A stretch of DNA of 26,864 nt from Aquimonas sp002352135 (GCA_035440755.1 DAORND010000036.1:1-26864), one strand, 5' to 3'; shown: positions 1 through 7,371, counted from the first letter of the stretch. Notes: a model not told the origin generated them from the sequence alone. Numbers and translations: made by a program.

Positions 1-404
1 TAGAAGTGGGTCAAGTCAGGCACCAGATCCTTGATCACCGGCATGTGCGGCAGTGGGTAGATCGGCACTTCCTTGCCACCATCACAATCGCAGATCGCCT
101 TGGTGCAGGCCAGCGTATTGGTGCCATCGATATTCATCGCGCACGAACCGCAGATGCCCTCACGACAGGAGCGACGGAAGGTGAGCGTGGGATCAACCTC
201 GTTCTTGATCTTGATGAGGGCGTCCAACACCATCGGACCGCAGGCGTCCAGATCCAGATCATAGGTGTCGACCCGCGGGTTGGCGTCATCATCCGGGCTC
301 CAACGGTACACCTTGAAGGTCCGCACGTTCTTCGCCCCCGCAGGCGCAGGGAAATGCTTGCCCTTGGTGACCTGGGAGTTTTTCGGCAACTTGAATTCAG
401 CCAT
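1..404 (-). CDS. sdhB: Succinate dehydrogenase iron-sulfur subunit SdhB (partial, N-terminal part)
   Basis: This is the iron-sulfur subunit of succinate:quinone oxidoreductase (complex II), which passes electrons from the SdhA flavin through three Fe-S clusters to the membrane quinone site. Reading the reverse strand from an ATG at 404 gives 134 codons with no stop before the window edge, so the C-terminal half with the 4Fe-4S and 3Fe-4S cysteines is missing. The visible part has the plant-ferredoxin-like 2Fe-2S motif CREGICGSCAMNIDG followed by LAC, and the family's usual 'DACGPMVLDALIKIK' stretch. It lies 70 bases after sdhA stops, in the same direction, and is the last sdh gene seen. A GGA about nine bases before the ATG is only a weak ribosome binding site. 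Identity is sure from the motif and the operon. Confidence 0.96.
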   Translation of the reverse strand, partial: MAEFKLPKNSQVTKGKHFPAPAGAKNVRTFKVYRWSPDDDANPRVDTYDLDLDACGPMVLDALIKIKNEVDPTLTFRRSCREGICGSCAMNIDGTNTLACTKAICDCDGGKEVPIYPLPHMPVIKDLVPDLTHF

Positions 405-474
405 GGTTTCAGTCCGCAATCGGGTATCGACTAGGGTTTTCGCCAACTCACACCACGAGCTGGCAACCTGCGCA

Positions 475-2265
475 TCAGTAGGTTCGCGCCTTCGGTGGCA
501 CGGGCTCGATCTCGTCGCTCAGCGTGTACATATGCACAGGCCGGTAGTCGAGGGTCGTATTGCCCTTGTCATCGACCCAGCACAGGGTGTGCTTGTGCCA
601 GTTGACATCGTCGCGATTCGGGAAGTCTTCGTGCGCGTGCGCGCCGCGAGACTCCTTGCGGTTCTCGGCGGATACCATCGTCGCCACGGCTTGACCCAAC
701 AGGTTCTGCAACTCCAGCGTTTCGATCAGGTCGGAGTTCCAGACCAGCGAGCGGTCCTGGATACCCACATCCTGGAAGCTGTCGTAGACCTTGCGGATCT
801 TCTCCACGCCCTGCGCCAGCGTGGCGCTCGTGCGGAAAACCGCCGCATCGGCCTGCATGGTGCGTTGCATATCCATACGGATGCTCGCCGTGGGCAACGA
901 ACCCTTGGCATTGCGGATCTTGTCGAGGTTGGCCAAGGCCTTGTCACAGGCGGACGCAGGCAGTGCCTTGTGCGATGCGCTGGGCTTGATGGTCTCGGCA
1001 CAGCGATTGGCAACCGCGCGACCAAATACCACCAGATCCAGCAACGAGTTGGACCCCAGACGATTGGCACCGTGGACGGATACACACGCCGCTTCACCGA
1101 TGGCATACAGGCCGGGCACCACGGTATCGGGGTTGCCGTTTCTCAAGGTAACTACTTCACCGTGGTAATTGGTCTGCAAGCCACCCATGTTGTAGTGGAC
1201 CGTCGGCAACACCGGGATCGGCTGCTTGGTGACATCGACACCGGCAAAAATCTTCGCCGTTTCGGCAATGCCCGGCAGCTTCTCATGAATCACTTCCGGG
1301 CCGAGGTGCATGAGATTCAGATGGATATGATCCGCCCCCGAGCCGACACCGCGACCTTCACGTATCTCGATGGTCATCGAGCGACTGACCACGTCGCGCG
1401 AAGCCAAATCCTTGGCGTTCGGCGCATAGCGCTCCATGAAGCGCTCGCCCTTCGAATTGGTGAGGTAGCCACCTTCGCCACGCACGCCCTCGGTGATCAG
1501 GCAGCCCGCGCCGTAGACACCCGTCGGGTGAAACTGCACGAACTCCATGTCCTGCAGGGGCAGCCCGGCACGCAGGGCCATGCCACCGCCATCGCCGGTG
1601 CACGTATGCGCGGAGGTTGCCGAGAAATAAGCGCGCCCGTAACCACCGGTCGCCAACACGACACCTTGCGCACGGAACAGATGCAGATCGCCGGTGGCCA
1701 TTTCCAACGCCAGCACGCCACGACAGGCACCCTCGTCGTCCATGATCAGATCGAGCGCGAAAAACTCGATGTAGAAGCGTGCGTCATGCGCCAGCGATTG
1801 CTGATACAGCGTGTGCAGGATCGCATGACCGGTACGGTCAGCCGCAGCGCAGGTGCGTTGCGCGGTGCCCTTGCCGTAATGCGTGGTCATGCCGCCAAAC
1901 GGACGCTGGTAGATCTTGCCGTCTTCGGTGCGCGAAAACGGCACGCCGTAATGCTCCAACTCGATGATGGCCGGAATCGCTTCACGGCACATGTACTCGA
2001 TGGCGTCCTGATCGCCGAGCCAGTCCGAACCTTTGATCGTGTCGTAGAAATGGAAACGCCAGTCGTCCTCACCCATGTTGCCCAGCGCGGCGGAGATGCC
2101 GCCCTGGGCCGCGACGGTGTGCGATCGGGTGGGAAACACCTTGGTCAAACAGGCGGTTTTGAGGCCCTTCTGTGCAAGACCAAACGTGGCGCGCAATCCC
2201 GCGCCCCCCGCGCCAACAACCACCATGTCGTACTTGTGTTCAATGATCTTGTAAGCAGACGTCAT
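475..2265 (-). CDS. sdhA: Succinate dehydrogenase flavoprotein subunit SdhA
   Basis: SdhA is the catalytic flavoprotein of complex II and oxidises succinate to fumarate on the cytoplasmic face of the inner membrane. The 596-residue product matches the usual SdhA length (E. coli 588). An N-terminal dinucleotide-binding motif VVVGAGGAGLRA (about residues 15-26) is followed by TRSHTVAAQGG, whose His49 corresponds to the histidine that carries covalent FAD. The HPTGVYGAGCLITEGVRGEGG segment region (roughly 240-265) and HGANRLGSNSLLDLVVFGR region (about 395-415) carry the substrate-binding and catalytic His/Arg residues of the family. It lies 7 bases after the sdhD stop and 70 bases before sdhB, within the sdh operon. 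Nothing in it looks broken. Confidence 0.98.
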   Translation of the reverse strand: MTSAYKIIEHKYDMVVVGAGGAGLRATFGLAQKGLKTACLTKVFPTRSHTVAAQGGISAALGNMGEDDWRFHFYDTIKGSDWLGDQDAIEYMCREAIPAIIELEHYGVPFSRTEDGKIYQRPFGGMTTHYGKGTAQRTCAAADRTGHAILHTLYQQSLAHDARFYIEFFALDLIMDDEGACRGVLALEMATGDLHLFRAQGVVLATGGYGRAYFSATSAHTCTGDGGGMALRAGLPLQDMEFVQFHPTGVYGAGCLITEGVRGEGGYLTNSKGERFMERYAPNAKDLASRDVVSRSMTIEIREGRGVGSGADHIHLNLMHLGPEVIHEKLPGIAETAKIFAGVDVTKQPIPVLPTVHYNMGGLQTNYHGEVVTLRNGNPDTVVPGLYAIGEAACVSVHGANRLGSNSLLDLVVFGRAVANRCAETIKPSASHKALPASACDKALANLDKIRNAKGSLPTASIRMDMQRTMQADAAVFRTSATLAQGVEKIRKVYDSFQDVGIQDRSLVWNSDLIETLELQNLLGQAVATMVSAENRKESRGAHAHEDFPNRDDVNWHKHTLCWVDDKGNTTLDYRPVHMYTLSDEIEPVPPKARTY

Positions 2266-2272
2266 GGCGACC

Positions 2273-2668
2273 TCAGGCAGCGAAAAGAATGCGGCCGATC
2301 GCCAGCAGCGAGATCAGCGCACCCAAAGAACAACAGAAAAGCGTCAGGATCTGCGCAATGACGCCCAAGCCGTGGTGATGCACGTAATCTTCGATCACCA
2401 CCTGCAAACCAAGTCGCGAGTGCCAGAACAGCGCCATCAGGAAAGACAGCAGCAGGATGGCGTGAACCGGGTTCGACAGCGTGGCGCGAACCGTGGCGTA
2501 GTCAGCCGGAATCAAGGTCACCAACAACCACAAGAGCCACGGCGTGAGGCCCGCCAGAATGACCGCGCTGATCCGCTGCAGGATGAAATGCTCGGTGCCA
2601 TGCCGAGCCGAGCCGTGCCCGCGCACGCGCGCCAGCGGGTCACGCAGATCGGACTTCAACGAACTCAT
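2273..2668 (-). CDS. sdhD: Succinate dehydrogenase membrane anchor subunit SdhD
   Basis: SdhD is one of the two membrane anchors of complex II and, with SdhC, builds the heme b and ubiquinone site. The 131-residue product has three hydrophobic segments (about 32-53, 66-86 and 102-127). The stretch HSRLGLQVVIEDYVHHH (83-99) matches the conserved His...Asp-Tyr region that in E. coli SdhD provides the second heme ligand and a quinone-site Tyr. A longer open frame runs upstream to 2791, but the ATG at 2668 overlaps the sdhC stop in an ATGA arrangement and gives the normal length, so that start is chosen. The overlap implies translational coupling with sdhC. Confidence 0.93.
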   Translation of the reverse strand: MSSLKSDLRDPLARVRGHGSARHGTEHFILQRISAVILAGLTPWLLWLLVTLIPADYATVRATLSNPVHAILLLSFLMALFWHSRLGLQVVIEDYVHHHGLGVIAQILTLFCCSLGALISLLAIGRILFAA

Positions 2669-3066
2669 GCCGCACCTCCCGCACTGAAGCCGAGGAACCA
2701 GAGCAAGGCCGTGCAGATCGTGGTCAACCCGATCACAATCCATCCACCTCGATACAGGCCAGCCATGCTGAAACCGTGACCCAAGTCCCAAGCCAAATGC
2801 CGCAGGCCGTTGAAGAGGTGGTACATCAGCGAGAACGACACGCCCGCCCAGATCACCTTGCCGACGATCGAGCTGGCATAGGCGGAGAAGAACGCATACG
2901 CGTCGGGCCCCAATGACACGGCAGCCAGCCAGGCGGTTAGAAAAAAAGCACCGATCGACAGCACCACGCCGGTAATGCGGTGCAGGATCGACATGACCGA
3001 CGTGATTTGAGGCCGGTAATACGGCCCGATCATGAACGGCGACAGCGGACGCTCGCGCTGAGACAT
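2665..3066 (-). CDS. sdhC: Succinate dehydrogenase cytochrome b556 subunit SdhC
   Basis: SdhC is the large cytochrome b anchor subunit of complex II in the inner membrane. The 133-residue product begins MSQRERPLSP, reads through RPQITSVMSILHRITGVVL, the signature of the family, and has three membrane segments (about 28-50, 65-85 and 107-128). YHLFNGLRHLAWDLGHG (82-98) holds the conserved histidines at 83 and 90, one of which is the heme ligand. The frame is open upstream to 3165, but that stretch overlaps the end of the preceding small gene and is unlike SdhC; the ATG at 3066 gives the family N-terminus. It follows the SDHAF4-like gene by 65 bases and overlaps sdhD by 4. Confidence 0.95.
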   Translation of the reverse strand: MSQRERPLSPFMIGPYYRPQITSVMSILHRITGVVLSIGAFFLTAWLAAVSLGPDAYAFFSAYASSIVGKVIWAGVSFSLMYHLFNGLRHLAWDLGHGFSMAGLYRGGWIVIGLTTICTALLWFLGFSAGGAA

Positions 3067-3131
3067 GGACACACTCTCATGAGTAGAAACACACGGACTG
3101 ACGTTCCGCCCTACCCGACACGCGCAACGGC

Positions 3132-3311
3132 TCAAAAATCGATACAGCGACCGTTTTTTTCCCAATCGCCGTAGCGAGTGGGTTCCAACCCGGGACGACC
3201 ACCCACTTCACGCGGAAGCGAGGCTTCACGTGGTGTGTTCTCAAGCGGTTCCTGCGGCACTGCACAGGAGGCTTCGGCGGGCTCGGGGGCTGGCTGCACT
3301 TGGCCTATCAT
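3132..3311 (-). CDS. Small DUF1674 protein, succinate dehydrogenase assembly factor 4 (SDHAF4) family
   Basis: This is a 59-residue protein with a proline- and glutamate-rich, probably disordered N-terminal half and a C-terminus that ends exactly in the DUF1674/SDHAF4 signature: EVGG at 35-38, EPTRYGDWE at 43-51 and GRCIDF at 54-59. In mitochondria SDHAF4 binds flavinylated SdhA and helps it join SdhB while limiting oxidant damage. The match rests on memory of the family's end motif (GG-x-x-GPEPTRYGDWE-x-x-GR-x-x-DF), not on a search. Here GLEPTRYGDWE replaces the common GPEPTRYGDWE. The gene heads the sdh operon, 65 bases before sdhC, which supports an SDH biogenesis role. The ATG at 3311 is the last one before the motif; the frame is open further upstream into ygfZ, but that part is antisense to it. 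Ribosome binding is weak, so the exact start is uncertain. Confidence 0.85.
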   Translation of the reverse strand: MIGQVQPAPEPAEASCAVPQEPLENTPREASLPREVGGRPGLEPTRYGDWEKNGRCIDF

Positions 3312-3381
3312 GGCGGGACTGAACCGCTCGAAGGGTACTCTTTCGACGTAAGTGTCGCAAGCAAAACCATGGTCGAAGCAC

Positions 3382-4260
3382 ATGTACGAAACCGCGTCAG
3401 ATGGCCTTTTCCAGCCGATTTCTAACACCTCCATCCTGCGTATCGAGGGCAAGGACGCCATCGACTTTGCCCAGTCACAGTTCTCCAACGACGTCCGCGC
3501 GCTTGCGCTGAACGAGTGGCAGTGGAATGCGTGGCTTAATGCCAAGGGGCGCGTGCTTGCGCTGTTCATGCTGCTGCGCAGCGGCGAGCAGGAACTGCTT
3601 CTGGTCAGTGCCGACATGCCCGCCACGCAGTTGGTTGAAGCCCTTTCGCGGATGGTGTTTCGCCGCAAGGCCATTCTGACGGTCACGGAAGACATCTGCT
3701 TTCAGGGGGGCTTTGCTGATGACCCGGCACCCGGTACGTCGTTTTGGTTCGGCGCCGCAGAAGGACCGAGTCAATGGCGTGGAAAAATGGACGACGCCAG
3801 TGGTCGCATCTGGCGTATCGGCCCGCCTCCGACCAACATCACGCCAAATGAAGGCTTCCAGTTGGCGTGGCGCATTGCCGACCTGCGCCGTGGCCTGGCG
3901 CACTTGCCGCCACAGGGAAGCGATCTCACCGCGCACCAGTTGGGATTGGATCGATTGCCGGCGCTGAGCCTGTCCAAAGGATGCTATCCCGGTCAGGAGA
4001 TCGTCGCGAGGACGCACTATCTGGGCAAAGCCCATCGCCGAATCGCGAGACTATGCGCGTCGTCCCCTTTGCAGGACGGCGCCAAGCTGATGGTGGAGGG
4101 GCGCGAAGTCGCGACCCTCCTGAACGCGATCCAGATCGACCAGAACACCTGGGAGGCGTTGGCTTCGCTACCCGCCGAAGATGATACGTTGCAGACACAC
4201 TCCCGATTGCACACAGCCGATGGCGCGTTGGTTGTGCGCCTGCCATTTGAGCAAGCCTGA
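3382..4260 (+). CDS. ygfZ: YgfZ/GcvT-family folate-binding protein, IBA57-like (Fe-S cluster maintenance)
   Basis: YgfZ is a cytosolic tetrahydrofolate-binding protein related to GcvT and to mitochondrial IBA57; in E. coli it supports Fe-S enzymes such as MiaB under oxidative stress. The 292-residue product carries the family signature KGCYPGQEIVARTHYLGKAHRR (199-220) with the functional Cys201, and an N-terminal folate-binding region with FAQSQFSNDV and WLNAKGRVLALF. I chose the ATG at 3382 because it gives the family N-terminus and has a GAAG about seven bases upstream; an in-frame GTG at 3352 would add ten residues and cannot be excluded. It is divergent from the SDHAF4-sdh operon across only 70 bases, so the two share a control region. 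SdhB holds three Fe-S clusters, so the pairing makes sense functionally. Confidence 0.93.
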   Translation: MYETASDGLFQPISNTSILRIEGKDAIDFAQSQFSNDVRALALNEWQWNAWLNAKGRVLALFMLLRSGEQELLLVSADMPATQLVEALSRMVFRRKAILTVTEDICFQGGFADDPAPGTSFWFGAAEGPSQWRGKMDDASGRIWRIGPPPTNITPNEGFQLAWRIADLRRGLAHLPPQGSDLTAHQLGLDRLPALSLSKGCYPGQEIVARTHYLGKAHRRIARLCASSPLQDGAKLMVEGREVATLLNAIQIDQNTWEALASLPAEDDTLQTHSRLHTADGALVVRLPFEQA

Positions 4261-4474
4261 TCGCGGCGTCTTGATCGGAGCACAAGACACTGCGGCAGCG
4301 CACAATGGACCGATGACGGTCAATCTGTTATCACCTGCGGCTCAGCGGCCGTGGTTTGGGGCCATCGTTGCTGTCTGGTCATCGTTGAAACCAAATTGAT
4401 TGAACGCAGAAGGTGGTCGTCGGGCTGTCCGCATAATCGCCTGATCAAGTTCAGCCGTCCTCAGGGGGGACCGC
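4261..4474. other. Intergenic region upstream of the PhnD-like gene
   Basis: This 214-base gap between two co-directional genes holds no open frame I can support. A short inverted repeat GTCTTG / CAAGAC (4268-4273 and 4283-4288, nine-base loop) sits just after the ygfZ stop, too weak to call a terminator. A CATAAT at 4432-4437 could be the -10 box for the next gene, but no good -35 is found at the right distance. Confidence 0.3.
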
Positions 4475-5299
4475 ATGTTTTCTTCCAAATGCCCGCGCTT
4501 TGTCGCTGGCAAGCTAAGCGGTCTCTTGACCGCACTGATGCTGTTCGCGCTCCCGTTGCAGGCGGCCAATTACACGCTGACCGTCGAGCCCACCTACACG
4601 CCCGAACGGGCCGCAGAGGTCTATCAACCTCTGCTCGACTATTTACAGCAGACCACTGGCCATCAGTTCACCCTGATCGCGCCGCGCAACCATCATTTCT
4701 TCTGGCGCGACCTCAGGCAGAACATCGCCACCGACTTCGTCTTTGAAGAAGCACAGTTCGTCGATTACCGCGTGCAGCGCTTCCAATTTGTGCCAATCGC
4801 TCGAACCGTCGAAGACAGCCGCTATTCATTGATCGCCTTGCCTGAAGTCGCCGAGCAGGGGCTGGATGGCCTGATCGGCCGACGCGTCATCTGCATGCCT
4901 TCACCCAGCCTCGGCTTTGCAATGCTGGCAGACCTGTTCACCAACCCCGTGGCGCAACCGGACATCCGGTCCGAGGCTGCGTCATGGCGCGATGGGGTCG
5001 AAATGATCTTTGGTGACGAGGCGGACGCTGCCATGGTGCCGCGCTACATCGCAGATCTGTATCCCAATCTGGTCGAAGTAGCGCAGAGTCGGACCTTGCC
5101 GGGCCCTGCCGTCAGTGCTTCGGCTGGCGTACCCGAGGCCGACCGTGATGCCGTTCGGGACGCTCTGCTCAAGCTTCACGAAAGTTCAGCCGCCTCACAG
5201 GTCTTGGCCGAACTTGGCGTCAGCGGTTTCAAAGCGACCAATGCGGCTGAATATGCGGGAGATGAGGCGATCCTCAAAGGTTTCTTCGGCTACCAATGA
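4475..5299 (+). CDS. Periplasmic PhnD/SsuA-family substrate-binding protein (orphan)
   Basis: This is a 274-residue secreted protein of the phosphate/phosphite/phosphonate-type binding proteins. A signal peptide covers about residues 1-30 (positively charged start, hydrophobic LSGLLTALMLFALPLQA, cleavage after LQA). The mature part begins YTLTVEPTYTPERAAEVYQPLLDYLQQ, the typical PhnD-like opening in which a substrate mimic of the 'pretend to be a transporter' fold is followed by 'P...Y..L..YL'. A strong AGGGGGG site precedes the ATG. No permease or ATPase gene lies near it, so it may serve a sensor, a distant transporter, or something else; many orphan PhnD-like proteins are annotated only by fold. 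The ligand cannot be read from the sequence. It converges on cbpA across 39 bases. Confidence 0.8.
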   Translation: MFSSKCPRFVAGKLSGLLTALMLFALPLQAANYTLTVEPTYTPERAAEVYQPLLDYLQQTTGHQFTLIAPRNHHFFWRDLRQNIATDFVFEEAQFVDYRVQRFQFVPIARTVEDSRYSLIALPEVAEQGLDGLIGRRVICMPSPSLGFAMLADLFTNPVAQPDIRSEAASWRDGVEMIFGDEADAAMVPRYIADLYPNLVEVAQSRTLPGPAVSASAGVPEADRDAVRDALLKLHESSAASQVLAELGVSGFKATNAAEYAGDEAILKGFFGYQ

Positions 5300-5313
5300 T
5301 GACCGCTGTCGGT

Positions 5314-5329
5314 GAGGCGGCCCCGCCTC
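5314..5329. terminator. GC-rich hairpin between convergent genes, no U-tract
   Basis: GAGGCG (5314-5319) and CGCCTC (5324-5329) form a perfect six-base-pair stem with loop GCCC, extendable by two wobble pairs. It lies 14 bases after the stop of the PhnD-like gene and 9 bases after the stop of cbpA on the other strand, so it could act in both directions. Neither side has a run of T. Confidence 0.45.
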
Positions 5330-5338
5330 GTACGCACG

Positions 5339-6214
5339 TCAACGCACGGTGGGCGGCTCCGAGAACGCGGCCGCCATTTCGCGATAAACCTCTCGCTGAC
5401 GTTCGCCCTTCGGTGCCGGGACGTGTACTTCCAAGATGACGATCTGATCACCCGCGACGCCGCCGCTGCTGGTTGAAGGCAGGCCGCGCTCGCGCAAGCG
5501 CAGCCGCTTGCCGGTATCGCTGTCCGGTGGAATCCGCAGGTCAACCGTCCCCGCCAACGTCGGCACGCTGACGGTTCCCCCCAAGGCGGCTTGCCACGGC
5601 ATCACGGCAAGACGGTGCGTGATGGTCTGACCGTCCACCTCGAACTTCGGATGGGGGCGATACACCACCTCCAGCAAGAGATCGCGCCCATGTCCTCCCT
5701 GACCAGCAAGGCGTATCTGCTGTCCGCTTTGCACGCCAGCGGGAATCTTCACTTCCAGCGTGCGACCGTCCACTTCAATGCGCTGTTTGCCGCCAGAGAA
5801 GACCACTTCCAGATCAAGTTCCAATTTGGCACGACGCTCGGTTTTCGGCGGCGGCGGTGCGCCTCGTCCGGGGCGGGCGCGTTGCCCACCAAACAGTGAC
5901 TCGAAGAAATCGCTGAATCCGCCATTTCCGACGTTGTATTCGAAGCCACCTTGATCACCCCAACCCGGCGGTGGACGGAAGTCCTCGCCGCCACGATAGC
6001 CACCCGCCTTGAGCTGGTCATAGGCGTTGCGCTTGCCGTGGTCTTTGAGCACTTCGTAGGCTTCATTGACGGCCTTGAATTTTTCTTCCGCGCCCGCCTC
6101 CTTGCTGACATCCGGATGGTATTTGCGGGCCAGCCGACGATAGGCCGCCTTGATTTCGGCATCGCTGGCGGTGGGCTCAACGCCCAGTGTCTTGTAGTAA
6201 TCCTTGAACTGCAT
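5339..6214 (-). CDS. cbpA: DnaJ-type co-chaperone CbpA (class B J-protein)
   Basis: CbpA is a J-domain co-chaperone that stimulates the DnaK ATPase and, in E. coli, also binds curved DNA. The 291-residue product starts MQFKDYYKTLGVEP and has a J domain at about 5-70 with HPD at 33-35, a short Gly/Phe region (GGFEYNVGNGGFSDFFESLFGG, about 88-110 in part), then the C-terminal substrate-binding domains. It has no cysteine zinc finger, which separates CbpA from DnaJ. The ATG at 6214 is preferred over an upstream in-frame one at 6235 because it matches the family N-terminus. It follows hsp20 by 58 bases in the same direction and probably shares its heat-shock promoter. No cbpM modulator gene follows it, unlike in E. 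coli. Confidence 0.93.
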   Translation of the reverse strand: MQFKDYYKTLGVEPTASDAEIKAAYRRLARKYHPDVSKEAGAEEKFKAVNEAYEVLKDHGKRNAYDQLKAGGYRGGEDFRPPPGWGDQGGFEYNVGNGGFSDFFESLFGGQRARPGRGAPPPPKTERRAKLELDLEVVFSGGKQRIEVDGRTLEVKIPAGVQSGQQIRLAGQGGHGRDLLLEVVYRPHPKFEVDGQTITHRLAVMPWQAALGGTVSVPTLAGTVDLRIPPDSDTGKRLRLRERGLPSTSSGGVAGDQIVILEVHVPAPKGERQREVYREMAAAFSEPPTVR

Positions 6215-6272
6215 GGCACTGCCCTTGAGCGGCACCGGCCGAGATCAGATCGCGGCCGGTGCGCGCGTTGCT

Positions 6273-6737
6273 TCAATTGGTGTTGATGGTGATGCGCCGC
6301 GGCGTGGTCTCGGGTTTCTTGGGGATGCTGATTTCCAGCACTCCGTGATTGCCTCGCGCCTCGATCGCATCCGGATTGGCGCTGTCAGGCAGCGCAAACC
6401 GACGGTAGAAGGTGCCACGCGAACGTTCGATACGCGAGTACTTTTCGCCCTCTTCGCGGGACTCGCTGGCTCGTTCACCGCGAATGGTGAGGATGCCCTT
6501 GTCCATGTGAATTTCGATCTGCTGCGGATCCACGCCGGGAATGTCGGCAAAAATCACGAAGCGTTGCGCCTCTTCCTTGATGTCCACGCGCGGCGTCCAT
6601 TGGCTGGTCACGACATTGGACTGGTCGCCATCGGCCTCGCCGAAAAAGCGCTCGAAGGCCTGCTTCAACTCCGACTGCAGACCGTTCTGCAAGGCCCACG
6701 GATTTTGCGTGGTGCCGGGAAAGCGAGTGTTGCTCAT
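6273..6737 (-). CDS. Small heat shock protein, Hsp20/alpha-crystallin family
   Basis: Small heat shock proteins hold unfolding proteins in a refoldable state for DnaK-type machines. The 154-residue product has an N-terminal arm, an alpha-crystallin domain from about residue 47 (TPRVDIKEEAQRFVIFADIPG) to 140 with the typical GxLxI-like stretches (KGILTIRGER, GNHGVLEISIPKK), and a C-terminal I-T-I motif of the IXI type used in oligomer assembly. The frame is open upstream to 7001, antisense to folA, but the ATG at 6737 has an AGGAG site eight bases before it and is clearly the start. It is followed by cbpA, so it pairs a holdase with a J-protein that feeds DnaK. A sigma-32-like promoter lies 49 to 78 bases upstream. 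Confidence 0.95.
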   Translation of the reverse strand: MSNTRFPGTTQNPWALQNGLQSELKQAFERFFGEADGDQSNVVTSQWTPRVDIKEEAQRFVIFADIPGVDPQQIEIHMDKGILTIRGERASESREEGEKYSRIERSRGTFYRRFALPDSANPDAIEARGNHGVLEISIPKKPETTPRRITINTN

Positions 6738-6785
6738 AGTCGTTCTCCTGCGATACGCCACCACCACGGCGGCTTCTGGCAAGGA

Positions 6786-6815
6786 AAATGGTGATCCGAC
6801 GGTGGCAATTTCAAG
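6786..6815 (-). promoter_or_regulatory. Sigma-32 (RpoH) heat-shock promoter of the hsp20-cbpA operon
   Basis: On the minus strand CTTGAAA (6815-6809) is an exact match to the sigma-32 -35 consensus. After a 15-base spacer comes CACCATTT (6793-6786), one mismatch from the CCCCATNT -10 consensus. Transcription would start near 6779 and give a leader of about 40 bases before the Hsp20 ATG at 6737. The match was made by eye against the E. coli consensus. Confidence 0.75.
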
Positions 6816-6838
6816 AGCGCCACGCGATACCGGATCCA

Positions 6839-6861
6839 CTGTCGAACCGGGGTTCAGACAG
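6839..6861 (-). terminator. Hairpin just after folA, no U-tract
   Basis: CTGTC+GAAC (6839-6847) pairs with GTTC+GACAG (6852-6861) around loop CGGG, with one bulged A at 6856, giving nine base pairs. It lies ten bases beyond the folA stop and before the hsp20 promoter, where the long dgkA-to-folA transcript should end. There is no T-run on the minus strand after it. Confidence 0.45.
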
Positions 6862-6870
6862 CGGTCACCG

Positions 6871-7371
6871 TCACAGCGGGACCGAGCGACGATAGTCGCG
6901 TACCACAAACCCATGTGCATTCCGTGCGTCGGCCGGATGCGTTTCGACATCCACGCCAAGCCAGTCCTCGGCACGCCATGCGGGGAACCAGGCATCGGCA
7001 TGGTCCACCACGGTATCGACGTGGCTCAGTACCATCCGCTGCGCCATCGGCAGCGTCATGGCATACACCTCGGCACCACCGATGATCATGAGTTCCTGCC
7101 CGCCCGCACACTGCAAGGCCGCATCCAGAGATCCCACCGCCTGCATGCCCGGGAATGGCGCGTGCGCCTGTCTGGTAAGCACCAGATTCAATCGCCCGGG
7201 CAAGGCCCGACCCAGCGATTCTGCGGTCTTGCGCCCCATCAGTACCGGTTTGCCCAAGGTCAGCGCCTTGAAGTGCTTCAAATCCGCCGGCAGCGACCAT
7301 GGCAAGGCGTTCCTCACACCTATCGCGCGCTGGCGATCCAAGGCAGCGATCAGGGTAAGGCTGGCCTTCAT
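6871..7371 (-). CDS. folA: Dihydrofolate reductase
   Basis: FolA reduces dihydrofolate to tetrahydrofolate with NADPH and so regenerates the cofactor consumed by ThyA, its upstream neighbour. The 166-residue product begins MKASLTLIAALDRQRAIG, followed by LPWSLPADLKHFKALT with the active-site acidic residue and the hydrophobic folate pocket, MGRKTAESLGR for NADPH binding, and IIGGAEVY, the conserved Gly-Gly segment. Length is close to the E. coli enzyme (159). The ATG at 7371 shares one base with the thyA stop (TGATG); a GTG at 7374 would add one Met residue and is an equally possible start. It closes the tight minus-strand run and is followed by a hairpin. Confidence 0.96.
   Translation of the reverse strand: MKASLTLIAALDRQRAIGVRNALPWSLPADLKHFKALTLGKPVLMGRKTAESLGRALPGRLNLVLTRQAHAPFPGMQAVGSLDAALQCAGGQELMIIGGAEVYAMTLPMAQRMVLSHVDTVVDHADAWFPAWRAEDWLGVDVETHPADARNAHGFVVRDYRRSVPL

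Noticed and set aside
265..2361. 698-residue open frame on the plus strand opposite sdhA
   Set aside because: It is antisense to a clear SdhA and has a composition typical of shadow frames in G+C-rich DNA.
3140..3175. TTGGGA...TATCGA as a promoter for sdhC on the minus strand
   Set aside because: It has a 15-base spacer and lies inside the SDHAF4-like gene.
3312..3695. Upstream extension of the SDHAF4-like frame into ygfZ on the minus strand
   Set aside because: It is antisense to ygfZ and unlike any protein N-terminus; the last ATG before the motif (3311) is used instead.
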